From Deltaproteobacteria bacterium (GTDB lineage: Bacteria; Desulfobacterota; Desulfomonilia; UBA1062), in the NCBI GenBank assembly GCA_023230665.1, contig JALNWY010000103.1:1-10459 (forward strand): a stretch of 10,459 nt of DNA, given 5' to 3'. Within the stretch, counting starts at the first letter, position 1. The number at the start of each line of letters is the position of its first letter. Positions 1 through 8,029 of the stretch are shown in pieces. A program made the translations under genes and the position numbers. The notes below the pieces were generated by a model. The model made no database searches. It saw only the letters and a program-made list of their open reading frames with translations, and was not told the DNA's origin.

Positions 1-1793
1 CTGATCTCGTCGAGGAAATACGGGCCGTAGCGCTCGATTTTGTACTTGCCCACCCCATGGATGCCGCTGAACGCATCTTTTGTCCTGGGAAGAACAGCGG
101 CCATCTCCGCCAGGGAGATGTCACTGAAGATGACAAAGGGCGGCACCCCTTCCTGGTCCGCAAGCTGCTTGCGCAAGGAGCGGAGCTTTTCGAAGAGTTC
201 GGGGTCATAGTCGATGTCGCCTGCCTTGCGGCGGGCCGCCTTCGAGGCTGATTTGAGCCCTGCCGCAGCCTTCATGCGGGGTTTTGCCATGGTGATCGTC
301 AGATCCCCGCGCAGCAGGGGCCTTGCCGAGGGGGTGAGTTTGAGCACCGAGTAGTCGCCCACGTCCTGCAGGAGATACCCGTGATGCACCAGGTGGCGCA
401 GCAGGGTTGACCAATAGACCTGGTCCTTGTCCGCGCCGATCCCATAGGTGGAGAGCCGGTCGTGGCGGAGGCTGGCCACGCGCTCCTTCTTCGAACCGCG
501 CAGCACGTCGATCACGTGGCCTATGCCGAAGCGCTGCCCCACCCGATATACGCACGACAGGGCCTTGCGGGCGTCCTCGGTCACGTCCATGGCCTCGGGC
601 GGGTCCAGGCATACGTCGCAGTTGCCGCAGTCCTCCTGCTGGCGCTCGCCGAAGTATCCCAGCAGGATGCGCCGCCTGCAGCTCATGGCCTCGGCAAACC
701 CCACCATGGCGCCCAGCTTGTGCAGTTCGATGCGCATTCTCTCTGCATTGCGCGTCTTCTCGATGAGCCCCCGGGCCACGGCCACGTCGCCGTAGCTGAA
801 CATGAGCAGGGCCTCGGCCGCCAGGCCGTCGCGGCCTGCACGGCCGGTCTCCTGATAGTAGCACTCGATATTCTTGGGGATGTCGTAGTGCACCACGAAC
901 CGGACATCGGACTTGTCGATGCCCATGCCAAAGGCCACGGTGGCCACGATGATCCGGATCTCGTCGCGCAGGAAGTCTTCCTGCGTTTTCTTGCGCTCGC
1001 CCGCAGTAAGGCCCGCGTGGTAGGGCGCTGCCTGGAACCCCGCCTCCGCGAGCTTGCCCGCCACATCGTCGACCCGCTTGCGGCTCAGACAATAGACAAT
1101 GCCCGCGCCCGTGTGCCTCGAACTCAAAAACTCCGTGAGCTGCGCCAAAGGCCTGCGCTTTTCCACCACGGAATAGCGGATGTTGGGGCGGTCGAATCCC
1201 GCGATGAAGCACCGGGCGTCCGCAAGGTTGAGGCGCTCCAGGATGTCCCGCCTGGTGTGTGGCTCGGCCGTGGCGGTGAGCGCGATCATCGGGATATCCG
1301 GAAACAGCCTTCTGAGCCGGCCCAGCTTCAGGTATTCGGGCCGGAAGTCGTGGCCCCACTGGGAGATGCAGTGGGTCTCATCGATGGCGAACAGGGCGAT
1401 GGGCATCTGCCGGATCCGCTCGATGAACCCGTCTGTCATCAGGCGCTCGGGCGCGAGATAGAGCAGGTCGAGCTCCCGGTTGTGCAGCATGGCCAGCACT
1501 TTCCTGGCCTCGGCGCTTCCGAGCGAGGAGTTGTAGAAGGCCGCCTTTACCCCGCAGGCCCGTAAAGCGTCCACCTGGTCCTTCATCAGGGAGATGAGCG
1601 GCGAGACCACGATGCCCACCCCCTCGCGGTGCAGGGCCGGGATCTGGAAACAGAGCGACTTCCCCCCGCCTGTGGGCATCAGGACAAAGGCGCTCTCTCC
1701 CTGGATGAGCCGTTCGATGATCTCCTGCTGAAAAGGCCGGAACGACTCGTATCCAAAGATGGTTCGCAGGCTTTCAAGAGGGGTGTCGTTCAT
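1..1793 (-). CDS. recQ: ATP-dependent DNA helicase RecQ, C-terminal end cut by the window
   Basis: RecQ is a superfamily 2 helicase that unwinds DNA 3'-5' in recombination and replication-fork repair. The frame gives 597 residues from ATG 1793-1791 to the window edge, with no stop or frameshift. Visible parts: Walker A TGGGKS (41-46); a Walker B box reading DETH (138-141) instead of the usual DEAH; the aromatic-rich loop HCISQWGHDFRPEY (141-154); motif VI QETGRAGRDG (314-323); and the zinc site Cys372, Cys389, Cys392, Cys395. A winged-helix RQC region (about 405-500), a basic linker (about 503-525) and an HRDC domain starting near 529 follow. E. coli RecQ has about 610 residues, so probably only the last 10-20 are missing. 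The start fits because the family's conserved region begins about ten residues later. The ribosome binding site is weak: GAGAAG about 11 bases upstream, then an A-run. The gene diverges from korA and seems to stand alone. Confidence 0.96.
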   Translation of the reverse strand, partial: MNDTPLESLRTIFGYESFRPFQQEIIERLIQGESAFVLMPTGGGKSLCFQIPALHREGVGIVVSPLISLMKDQVDALRACGVKAAFYNSSLGSAEARKVLAMLHNRELDLLYLAPERLMTDGFIERIRQMPIALFAIDETHCISQWGHDFRPEYLKLGRLRRLFPDIPMIALTATAEPHTRRDILERLNLADARCFIAGFDRPNIRYSVVEKRRPLAQLTEFLSSRHTGAGIVYCLSRKRVDDVAGKLAEAGFQAAPYHAGLTAGERKKTQEDFLRDEIRIIVATVAFGMGIDKSDVRFVVHYDIPKNIECYYQETGRAGRDGLAAEALLMFSYGDVAVARGLIEKTRNAERMRIELHKLGAMVGFAEAMSCRRRILLGYFGERQQEDCGNCDVCLDPPEAMDVTEDARKALSCVYRVGQRFGIGHVIDVLRGSKKERVASLRHDRLSTYGIGADKDQVYWSTLLRHLVHHGYLLQDVGDYSVLKLTPSARPLLRGDLTITMAKPRMKAAAGLKSASKAARRKAGDIDYDPELFEKLRSLRKQLADQEGVPPFVIFSDISLAEMAAVLPRTKDAFSGIHGVGKYKIERYGPYFLDEI

Positions 1794-1957
1794 TTTTTTT
1801 AAAGCTTCTCAGCCACCGGCAGTTTTCCTGCTCCTGGTGAAGTAATCTCTGGTAGTTACCAAGCTTTGATGTTTCCCTACCACAAATCCCGAGCCGGGGA
1901 AAGGCCTTGATGGCAGAGGAGGGCGATGACCTGGAACGCTCTAGGCACAGCAGCCTG

Positions 1958-1985
1958 TTGACTATCGTCCCTGCGCCGCTACCTT
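1958..1985 (+). promoter_or_regulatory. Candidate promoter immediately upstream of korA
   Basis: TTGACT (1958-1963) lies 16 bases before TACCTT (1980-1985), a loose match to a sigma-70 promoter. An alternative -10, TATATT (1985-1990), looks better by itself but leaves a 21-base spacer, which is too long. Either choice puts the transcription start at or within a few bases of the korA ATG (1993). This would give a leaderless or nearly leaderless message, in line with the missing Shine-Dalgarno sequence. The evidence is pattern matching only. Confidence 0.3.
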
Positions 1986-1992
1986 ATATTGT

Positions 1993-3738
1993 ATGGTGTT
2001 CAAACCCCGAGAGGACATATCCATCGTATTTTCCGGGCAGGCGGGCCAGGGGCTGCAGACGCTGGAAGCGCTCCTGACCAGGATGCTCAAACGCTCGGGC
2101 TACAACGTGTTTTCCTATAGCGAATACATGTCCCGGATCCGCGGGGGAAACAACTCGACCCAGGTCCGCGTATCCTCGCGCAGGGTGACTGCTTATACCA
2201 GGAGGATCGACCTCTTCGTGCCCCTGCACGAAAACGCCATGGAGCGGTTCCATGACAGGATCACGCAAGAGACCGTGATTCTGGGCGACAGGGACTTTAT
2301 CGAGGAACGTTATCTCGACGGCCACCATCCCGTTCTGGAGGTTCCCATCAACGAGATCGCCCGCGAGAAAGGGGGCGCCGTGTATGCCAACACGGTCCTT
2401 CTGGGAATTCTCGCCGGGCTGTTCTATGTCGATAGCGATCTCATGCACAACGAGATCCGGATGATCCTCTCCGGCCTGGGCGAGGATCGCCTGCGGAAAA
2501 ACCTGGATGCCTCGGACGAGGGATACGAGCGGAGCAAGAAGCTGCTCAAACCCGGGCAGGCCGCGGTGTCCATAGAGCGCACCGCTGAGGTCCGGGATGA
2601 GATCCTCACCGACGGGATCAACGCCGTGGGCCTGGGAGGACTGGCCGGCGGATGCACTTTTGTGTCCTCATATCCCATGTCGCCTTCCACGGGCGTGCTG
2701 GTGTTTTTCACGAAAAAGGCCGAGTCGTCCGGCGTGGTGGTCGAGCAGACCGAGGACGAGATCAGCGCGGTCAATATGGCCATCGGATCGTGGTATGCGG
2801 GCGGCAGGGCGCTCGTCACCACCTCGGGCGGTGGATATGCCCTGATGGTCGAGGGCTTAAGCCTTGCCGGGTGCATCGAGTCCCCCCTGGTCATCCACCT
2901 GGGCCAGCGGCCCGGCCCGGCCACGGGCCTGCCGACCAGGACCGAACAGGCAGACCTCCAGTTCGCCCTGTACTCGGGGCACGGAGAATTCTCCCGGGCC
3001 ATCCTTGCGCCCGGCACCCATGAACAGGGGTTTTCCCACACCAGGCACGCCTTTTATCTCGCCGACAAGTACCAGGTGCCCGTGTTCATCCTCACGGACC
3101 AGTTTTTCCTTGAGCGCAGGTACAACCTGCCCGATCTCGACATGAGCAAGATGTACGATCAACGCTTCATCGTACAGACCAGGGCGGACTACCGCCGCTA
3201 TGCGCTCACGGAAAGCGGGATCTCGCCCCGGGGAATCCCGGGCTTCGGCGAGGGCAGGGTGCGCGTGGACAGCGACGAGCACGATGAGGACGGATTCATC
3301 ACCGAAGACTTCTCCACCAGGACCGCCATGGTGAACAAACGTCTCAAAAAGCTCTCAGGCCTGCAAAAGGAGGTGCTCGCGCCGCAGCTCTTCGGGCCCG
3401 ACGACTACCGCAATCTCGTGGTGTGCTGGGGGTCTTCGCTTCACGCGGTGCAGGAGGGCCTGGACATGCTCGGCAGGGACGACACCGCGATCCTCCACTA
3501 TTCACAGGTCTACCCGCTTGCAGAGGTCACCGCGGACTACCTGGAGCGCGCGCACCGGAAGATCGTGGTCGAGAGCAACGCCACCGCCCAGTTCGCCCGG
3601 CTCATCCGAAGCGAGACCGGGATCGGCTTCGACGGGGCGATTCTGAAGTACAGCGGCCTCCCCCTCATGCCCGAGGACGTATGCGAAGGCCTGAACGAGA
3701 AGCTGGGGAAAAAGGAGAGTACGCATGGGCGCGTATGA
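1993..3738 (+). CDS. korA: 2-oxoacid:ferredoxin oxidoreductase, fused gamma/alpha subunit
   Basis: This is the large subunit of a thiamine diphosphate-dependent 2-oxoacid:ferredoxin oxidoreductase, which reversibly converts a 2-oxoacid and CoA to acyl-CoA and CO2 while reducing ferredoxin. It has 581 residues. Residues about 9-190 are the gamma domain, with SGQAGQGLQT near the start and SRIRGGNNS at 48-55. Residues about 200-390 are the alpha pyrimidine-binding domain, with YPMSPST (227-233) where the family usually has YPITPS, then RPGPATGLPTRTEQADLQ (306-323). The rest is the C-terminal alpha region. The gamma-alpha order is typical of two-subunit enzymes of the Kor/Sulfolobus type. ATG 1993 is the only usable start: the frame has a TAG at 1942-1944 and no other start codon between. 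No Shine-Dalgarno sequence precedes it. korB overlaps the 3' end by 14 bases. The substrate (2-oxoglutarate, pyruvate or another) cannot be read from the sequence, so the symbol is by family. Confidence 0.92.
   Translation: MVFKPREDISIVFSGQAGQGLQTLEALLTRMLKRSGYNVFSYSEYMSRIRGGNNSTQVRVSSRRVTAYTRRIDLFVPLHENAMERFHDRITQETVILGDRDFIEERYLDGHHPVLEVPINEIAREKGGAVYANTVLLGILAGLFYVDSDLMHNEIRMILSGLGEDRLRKNLDASDEGYERSKKLLKPGQAAVSIERTAEVRDEILTDGINAVGLGGLAGGCTFVSSYPMSPSTGVLVFFTKKAESSGVVVEQTEDEISAVNMAIGSWYAGGRALVTTSGGGYALMVEGLSLAGCIESPLVIHLGQRPGPATGLPTRTEQADLQFALYSGHGEFSRAILAPGTHEQGFSHTRHAFYLADKYQVPVFILTDQFFLERRYNLPDLDMSKMYDQRFIVQTRADYRRYALTESGISPRGIPGFGEGRVRVDSDEHDEDGFITEDFSTRTAMVNKRLKKLSGLQKEVLAPQLFGPDDYRNLVVCWGSSLHAVQEGLDMLGRDDTAILHYSQVYPLAEVTADYLERAHRKIVVESNATAQFARLIRSETGIGFDGAILKYSGLPLMPEDVCEGLNEKLGKKESTHGRV
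3712..3718 (+). promoter_or_regulatory. Ribosome binding site of korB
   Basis: AAGGAGA lies inside the end of korA, with GGAG (3714-3717) seven bases before the korB ATG. It fixes the korB start and suggests korB is translated from the same message with its own strong site, unlike korA. Confidence 0.8.
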
Positions 3739-4585
3739 CTTCGACCATGCCATCGACATCGCCTGGTGCCCGGGATGCGGGGATTTCCGCATCCTCACAT
3801 CGGTCAAAGACGCCCTGGACGAGCTTGAACTCGACCCCCGGACCGTGGTGTTCGTCTCAGGCATCGGGCAGGCCGCCAAGACGCCCCAATATCTGAACGC
3901 GCACTACTTCAACGGCCTTCATGGCCGAACCCTGCCGCCTGCAACCGCGATCAAGGCATCGAACCCCGGGCTTGTCGTGATTGCTCAGAGCGGGGACGGC
4001 GACACGTATGGGGAGGGAGGCAACCATTTCATGCACGCCATCAGGCGAAACCCTGACATTACCAACATCGTTCACAACAACATGGTCTATGCCCTCACCA
4101 AGGGCCAGGCATCGCCCACCACCCGGCAGGGCTTCGTCACCCCGGTGCAGGTCCACGGCGTCACCCAGGAGCCCTTCAACCCGGTCGCGGTGGCCATCGC
4201 GCTCGACGCCTCATTCGTGGCGCGGGCATTCGCGGGAGACACGCGGCAGACCACGGACATCATCAAAAAGGCGATCACCCACAAGGGCTATGCCCTGGTC
4301 GATATCTTCCAGCCCTGCGTCACCTATAACAAGGTGAACACCTACGGGTGGTTCAAACAGAACACCTATACCCTCGATGACTCCTACGACCCCACCGACC
4401 GGGAGGCCGCGTTCAGAAAAGCGACCGAGCCCGGCAAGTTCCCCCTGGGCGTGATCTACATCAAGACAGGCAAGCCCACCTTCGAAGATGGACTCTCCCT
4501 CTACCGGCAGGACGCCAGGCCCCTGTACCAGCGGACCGTTGACATGGAAACGCTCAGAGGCCTGGTGGATTCCCTGAGAACATAG
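3725..4585 (+). CDS. korB: 2-oxoacid:ferredoxin oxidoreductase, beta subunit
   Basis: This small subunit binds thiamine diphosphate and, in the family, one [4Fe-4S] cluster that passes electrons to ferredoxin. Its 286 residues match the usual length. Visible motifs: WCPGCGDF (14-21); SGIGQAAK (45-52); GLHGRTLPPATAIK (64-77); the diphosphate/magnesium-binding stretch GDGDTYGEGGNH (90-101) with HNNMVYALTKGQ (117-128); and FQPCVTYN (195-202). The cluster ligands in the Sulfolobus enzyme are four cysteines. Here Cys15, Cys18 and Cys198 correspond to three of them, but the fourth position is Gln49, and no other cysteine exists in the protein. It starts inside korA (14-base overlap), so the two are surely co-transcribed. 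No separate ferredoxin-like delta subunit is nearby, as expected for the two-subunit type, so a soluble ferredoxin encoded elsewhere is the likely partner. Confidence 0.92.
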   Translation: MGAYDFDHAIDIAWCPGCGDFRILTSVKDALDELELDPRTVVFVSGIGQAAKTPQYLNAHYFNGLHGRTLPPATAIKASNPGLVVIAQSGDGDTYGEGGNHFMHAIRRNPDITNIVHNNMVYALTKGQASPTTRQGFVTPVQVHGVTQEPFNPVAVAIALDASFVARAFAGDTRQTTDIIKKAITHKGYALVDIFQPCVTYNKVNTYGWFKQNTYTLDDSYDPTDREAAFRKATEPGKFPLGVIYIKTGKPTFEDGLSLYRQDARPLYQRTVDMETLRGLVDSLRT

Positions 4586-4614
4586 GAGCCTTGTCTTAAT
4601 CCTGCTTTCTGTAA

Positions 4615-4650
4615 CATTCTAAAGGGCATGAAAAAAGAATGCTCATGAGC
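4615..4650. terminator. Possible terminator region between convergent korB and hemW
   Basis: The short gap between korB and hemW has two weak hairpin elements. CATTCT (4615-4620) pairs with AGAATG (4636-4641) around a 15-base loop. The perfect palindrome GCTCATGAGC (4641-4650), read on the minus strand, is followed by ATTC and six T residues (4636-4631). The second could end the hemW message, though the stem is short. I see no strong terminator for korB. Confidence 0.3.
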
Positions 4651-4682
4651 GCCGCTGCCCGCGGTCAGGGGAGGGTATGATG

Positions 4683-5819
4683 CTACATCACGGCCAGGGC
4701 GTCGGCCACGGCCATGCCCGAACGGGTGGGGCGGATCCGGCGGCTCGCGATTTCGACCAGGCCCAGGCGGCTCCACTCCTCGAGCTGCCGTCTGTTTTCC
4801 CTCATCAGATCCCGGCCGTAGAGCCGCGCGTAGCGGTCCAGGTCGATCCCGTCTCTGGTGCGCAGCCCCAGGAACAGGGCCTCCATGGCAAGCTCTTGGG
4901 GCCCCAGGTCTTCCCGTCCCTCGACTGGCCGCTCCCTGCGGCTGAGATCGGCGAGGTAACTTTGCAGGGAGCTCCGGTTCCACCAGCGGCTGGCGCCTTC
5001 GAAAGAGTGGGCCGCGGGGCCCAGGCCCAGGTAGGGGGTGTGGTCCCAGTATTTTCGGTTGTGCTGTGACGCCTTGTCCATACCCGCGGCAAAGTTCGAG
5101 ACCTCGTAGTGGATGTACCCCGCGTCTTCCAGGACCCCGGAGGTCTTTATGAAAAACTCCCGGGCCAGGTCTTCCGAGCCCCGGCCGTGCCCTCTCTGGC
5201 CCAATTTCCTGCCGAGCGGGGTATCGGCTTTGAGCTCCAGCTCATAGCAGGACAGGTGGGCAGGTCGCAAGGCGATCGCCTGCATAAGGGACGCGCGCCA
5301 GTCTTCGAGGCTCTGATGGGGGAGGTTGTAGATCAGGTCGAGCCCGATATTGTCGAACCCGGCGTACCCCGCCCATTCCAGGGCCTTCATGGCCTGCCGC
5401 CGGTCGTGCCTGCGGCCCAGGAACTGGAGCTCCCGGTCGTGAAACGACTGCACCCCGATATTGACCCGGTTGATGCCCGCCCTTCGCAGCACGCGCAGAT
5501 CTTCGCGGGTCAGGTCGGCCGGGTTGAGCTCCATGGTGATCTCTGCATTGGCGAGGATGGTGAAGGTGTCGAGGACCATCTCCAGGAGGGCTTCCACCTG
5601 ATCAGGGGCCATGAGCGAGGGCGTGCCGCCGCCCAGGTAGACCGTGTCAAAGGCCGTGAATTCCTCCCGGTAGAGGGCCGCCTCCATGGACAAGGCCTCC
5701 AGAAAGGAGGAGATGAGCGAGGTCTCGGTCACGGAATAGAAATCGCAGTACCCGCACTTGCTCCGGCAGAACGGGAAGTGGATGTAGAGCCCGGGAATGT
5801 GTGCCCTGCCTGTGGTCAT
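4683..5819 (-). CDS. hemW: Radical SAM heme chaperone HemW
   Basis: HemW belongs to the coproporphyrinogen III oxidase-like radical SAM family but acts as a heme-binding chaperone that delivers heme to haemoproteins, not as the oxidase itself. The protein has 378 residues, the usual length. The cluster motif is Cys18-x3-Cys22-x2-Cys25 followed by Asp-Phe. True HemN carries a further cysteine just after this motif; here that place is Phe27, which favours HemW. Other family marks: YLGGGTPSL (61-69), MELNPADLT (96-104), NIGVQSFHD (120-128), HNRKYWDHTPYLGLGPAAHSF (253-273 region) and a C-terminal HemN_C-type domain (about 305-378). The frame stays open upstream into lepA, but ATG 5819-5817 is chosen: it overlaps the lepA stop as ATGA, has AAGGA just upstream, and puts the first conserved residues about ten in. 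It is the second gene of the lepA-hemW operon, an arrangement also known in Bacillus. Its product was often annotated as HemN in older records. Confidence 0.95.
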   Translation of the reverse strand: MTTGRAHIPGLYIHFPFCRSKCGYCDFYSVTETSLISSFLEALSMEAALYREEFTAFDTVYLGGGTPSLMAPDQVEALLEMVLDTFTILANAEITMELNPADLTREDLRVLRRAGINRVNIGVQSFHDRELQFLGRRHDRRQAMKALEWAGYAGFDNIGLDLIYNLPHQSLEDWRASLMQAIALRPAHLSCYELELKADTPLGRKLGQRGHGRGSEDLAREFFIKTSGVLEDAGYIHYEVSNFAAGMDKASQHNRKYWDHTPYLGLGPAAHSFEGASRWWNRSSLQSYLADLSRRERPVEGREDLGPQELAMEALFLGLRTRDGIDLDRYARLYGRDLMRENRRQLEEWSRLGLVEIASRRIRPTRSGMAVADALAVM

Positions 5820-7615
5820 GAATCCTTGTCGGATTTGAGCACGGCCAGAAATGCGCTCTGGGGGATGCTCACCGAGCCCACCATCTTCATGCGCTTTTTG
5901 CCCTCTTTCTGTTTTTCCAGCAGCTTGCGCTTCCGGGTGATGTCTCCGCCGTAGCACTTGGCCGTGACATCCTTGCGGAAGGCCGAGACCGTGGAGCGGG
6001 AGATGATCTCGCCGCCGATGGCCCCCTGGATGGCGATCTTGTACATCTGTCTGGGGATCTCGTCTTTCAGGCGGTCGCACGCCAGCACGCCACGCGCCCT
6101 GGCCCGGTCGCGGTGGACGATCTGGGACAGCGCGTCCACCTTCTCTCCGTTGACCAGGATGTCCAGGAGCACCAGGTTGCTGGTCCGGTAGTCGATGAGA
6201 TCGTAGTCAAACGAGCCGTAGCCCTGGGTCACTGACTTGAAGCGGTCGTAGAAGTCGAAGATGACCTCGGAGAGCGGCATCTCGTACGAGAGTTCCACCC
6301 GGCCCGGGCTCGGGTAGCGCATGTTGGAATTTACACCCCGCCGGTCGATGCACAGGGTCATGACCGCGCCCAGGTACCTGTCAGGCAGCATCATGGACGC
6401 CCGGATATAGGGCTCTTCGGATTTGATGATGCTCATGGGGTTGGGATAGTGGGCCGGGTTGTCCACATAGAGTTCGGCGCCGTCCTTGAGCGTGAACCGG
6501 TAGCGTACGCTGGGCACGGAGAGGATGATGTTGAGCCCGTATTCGCGCTCCAGCCGTTCCTGGACAATGTCCAGGTGCAAAAGTCCCAGGAACCCGCACC
6601 GAAAGCCCTGGCCCAGGGCGGCCGAAGAGTCTTTCTCATAGATGAATGCCGCGTCGTTAAGCTTGTATTTCTCCAGCGCATCGGAGAGATCTTCGTAGTC
6701 GTCGGATGCAATGGGATAGATCGAGGCGAAGACCACGGGCTTGACCTTCTTGAAGCCGGGCAGCGGCTGTGCGCACGGCCTGTCGTCAAGGGTGATGGTG
6801 TCGCCGATGCTCACGCTCGATACGGTCTTGACGCCTGCGATGATATAGCCCACCTCGCCTGCGGAGAGAGTGTCGCGCTTCTGCCGGTCCAGGAGGAACC
6901 GGCCCACCTCTTCCACCCGGTAGATCGAGTCGTTGAACATGAAGCGGATCGTGTCGCCGGCCTTGACCTCGCCGTCGAAGACCCGGCAGTTGATGACCGT
7001 GCCCCGGTAGGCATCGTAATAAGCATCGAAGATCAGGGCCGCAAGCGGATCTTCCGCCTCTCCTCGCGGCGGAGGGATACGCCGGACAATGGCCTCCAGG
7101 ATCTCGTCCACCCCGGTGCCGTCCTTTGCAGAGCACGCCAGGTGCGTGGCCGGGTCGAGCCCAAGCTCCGAGTCGATCTGCTCCAAGACCCGCTCCACGT
7201 CAGCGGCCGGCAGGTCGATTTTGTTGATCACCGGGATGATCTCCAGGTCGTGCTCCATGGCCAGGTAGAGATTGGCCAGGGTCTGGGCCTGTACGCCCTG
7301 GGCCGCATCGATGAGCAGAAGCACGCCCTCGCAGGATGCGAGCGAGCGGGACACCTCGTAGGAGAAGTCCACGTGGCCCGGCGTGTCGATGAGATTGAGC
7401 GTATAGGTCTCGCCGTCGGAGGCGGTGTAGGGCAGGGAGATGGCATGGCTCTTGATCGTTATGCCGCGTTCGCGCTCGATATCCATGCTGTCGAGCATCT
7501 GGTCTTTGTAGATGCGCAGGTCGCAGGCACCGGTCTTCATGATCAGGCGGTCGGCCAGGGTTGACTTGCCGTGGTCGATATGGGCAATAATGCTGAAATT
7601 GCGTATATTTTGCAT
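5816..7615 (-). CDS. lepA: Elongation factor 4 (LepA), ribosome-associated GTPase
   Basis: LepA/EF4 is a translational GTPase that binds ribosomes; back-translocation and effects on initiation or assembly have been proposed as its role. The length, 599 residues, is typical. GTPase motifs are complete: AHIDHGKST (11-19), RGITI (50-54), DTPGH (77-81), NKID (131-134) and SAKDGTG (162-168). The catalytic His81 follows DTPG as in EF-G-like factors. The C-terminal domain unique to LepA is present, with GGEIISRSTVSAFRKDVTAK and the lysine-rich stretch before the end. ATG 7615-7613 is preceded by AAGGA (7627-7623) at a good distance. The stop overlaps the hemW start by four bases. A sigma-70-like promoter lies just upstream. 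LepA is mainly cytoplasmic and nothing in the sequence is unusual. Confidence 0.97.
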   Translation of the reverse strand: MQNIRNFSIIAHIDHGKSTLADRLIMKTGACDLRIYKDQMLDSMDIERERGITIKSHAISLPYTASDGETYTLNLIDTPGHVDFSYEVSRSLASCEGVLLLIDAAQGVQAQTLANLYLAMEHDLEIIPVINKIDLPAADVERVLEQIDSELGLDPATHLACSAKDGTGVDEILEAIVRRIPPPRGEAEDPLAALIFDAYYDAYRGTVINCRVFDGEVKAGDTIRFMFNDSIYRVEEVGRFLLDRQKRDTLSAGEVGYIIAGVKTVSSVSIGDTITLDDRPCAQPLPGFKKVKPVVFASIYPIASDDYEDLSDALEKYKLNDAAFIYEKDSSAALGQGFRCGFLGLLHLDIVQERLEREYGLNIILSVPSVRYRFTLKDGAELYVDNPAHYPNPMSIIKSEEPYIRASMMLPDRYLGAVMTLCIDRRGVNSNMRYPSPGRVELSYEMPLSEVIFDFYDRFKSVTQGYGSFDYDLIDYRTSNLVLLDILVNGEKVDALSQIVHRDRARARGVLACDRLKDEIPRQMYKIAIQGAIGGEIISRSTVSAFRKDVTAKCYGGDITRKRKLLEKQKEGKKRMKMVGSVSIPQSAFLAVLKSDKDS

Positions 7616-7635
7616 AGAATGTTCCTTGTTGTGGT

Positions 7636-7664
7636 GTCCTATTCGAAGCAGGGCTTTTTGTCAA
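7636..7664 (-). promoter_or_regulatory. Candidate sigma-70 promoter of lepA-hemW
   Basis: Read on the minus strand, a perfect -35 box TTGACA (7664-7659) is followed after exactly 17 bases by TAGGAC (7641-7636), a three-of-six match to a -10 box. Transcription would begin near 7630, just ahead of the lepA ribosome binding site (7627-7623). The position and the perfect -35 support it; the -10 box is poor. Confidence 0.45.
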
Positions 7665-8029
7665 TCCTCCTTCGCTTTCTCTCCGGAGGACAACATGGTT
7701 GGGGCTGATTCCGGTCCACACTTGCCGCGGGAAAGAGCCCAGGACGTGTCCCTCAAAGGTTCATACCACTGATTGGGCGTCTCGTCGAGAAGGATGGCGC
7801 GCAGGCCTTCCGGGAACTGCTTCGCTGTGCATCCGCCATACAAAGGCCCCCATATAGAGACGCCTCATCTTGGGGCATATCATGAGCCCTGGTTCGATCA
7901 TTGACAAACGGGCCGGTGATATCGGATGGTGATGTCAGACCCTTAAAAAAGGCTGCAATCACCCTGGGGCCGCAGCGGTGGAGCGGACCTGCGATACGGC
8001 GGCAGCCCTGGGAAAAGGAGAGATACGGC
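7665..8029. other. Intergenic stretch with no convincing gene, possibly decayed coding DNA
   Basis: About 365 bases between the lepA promoter and ogt. On the minus strand a frame from a TGA at 7867-7865 to a stop at 7663-7661 reads like protein in its first half (GLRAILLDETPNQWYEPL). It starts only at a TTG (7843-7841) with no ribosome binding site, ends at the lepA promoter, and I do not recognise it. On the plus strand a 25-codon frame at 7695-7772 has GGAGG at a good distance but no recognisable product. A TTGACA (7901-7906) sits upstream of ogt but has no good -10 partner. The stretch could be a leader plus the remnant of an older gene. Confidence 0.4.

Noticed and set aside
462..1565. 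Long open frame on the plus strand opposite recQ (367 codons)
   Set aside because: It lies antisense to a clearly intact RecQ and its translation has no recognisable motif. Long antisense frames are expected in GC-rich genes.
5820..6080. Upstream extension of the hemW frame into lepA
   Set aside because: It would overlap lepA by 260 bases, and its translation is not like HemW. The ATGA overlap start at 5819 has a ribosome binding site and fits the family length.
6449..7564. Long open frame on the plus strand opposite lepA (371 codons)
   Set aside because: It is a shadow of lepA, whose motifs are complete on the other strand.
7695..7772. 25-codon frame on the plus strand with GGAGG five bases upstream
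   Set aside because: The site is good but the peptide has no recognisable feature and lies antisense in a degenerate region. Not enough to call a gene.
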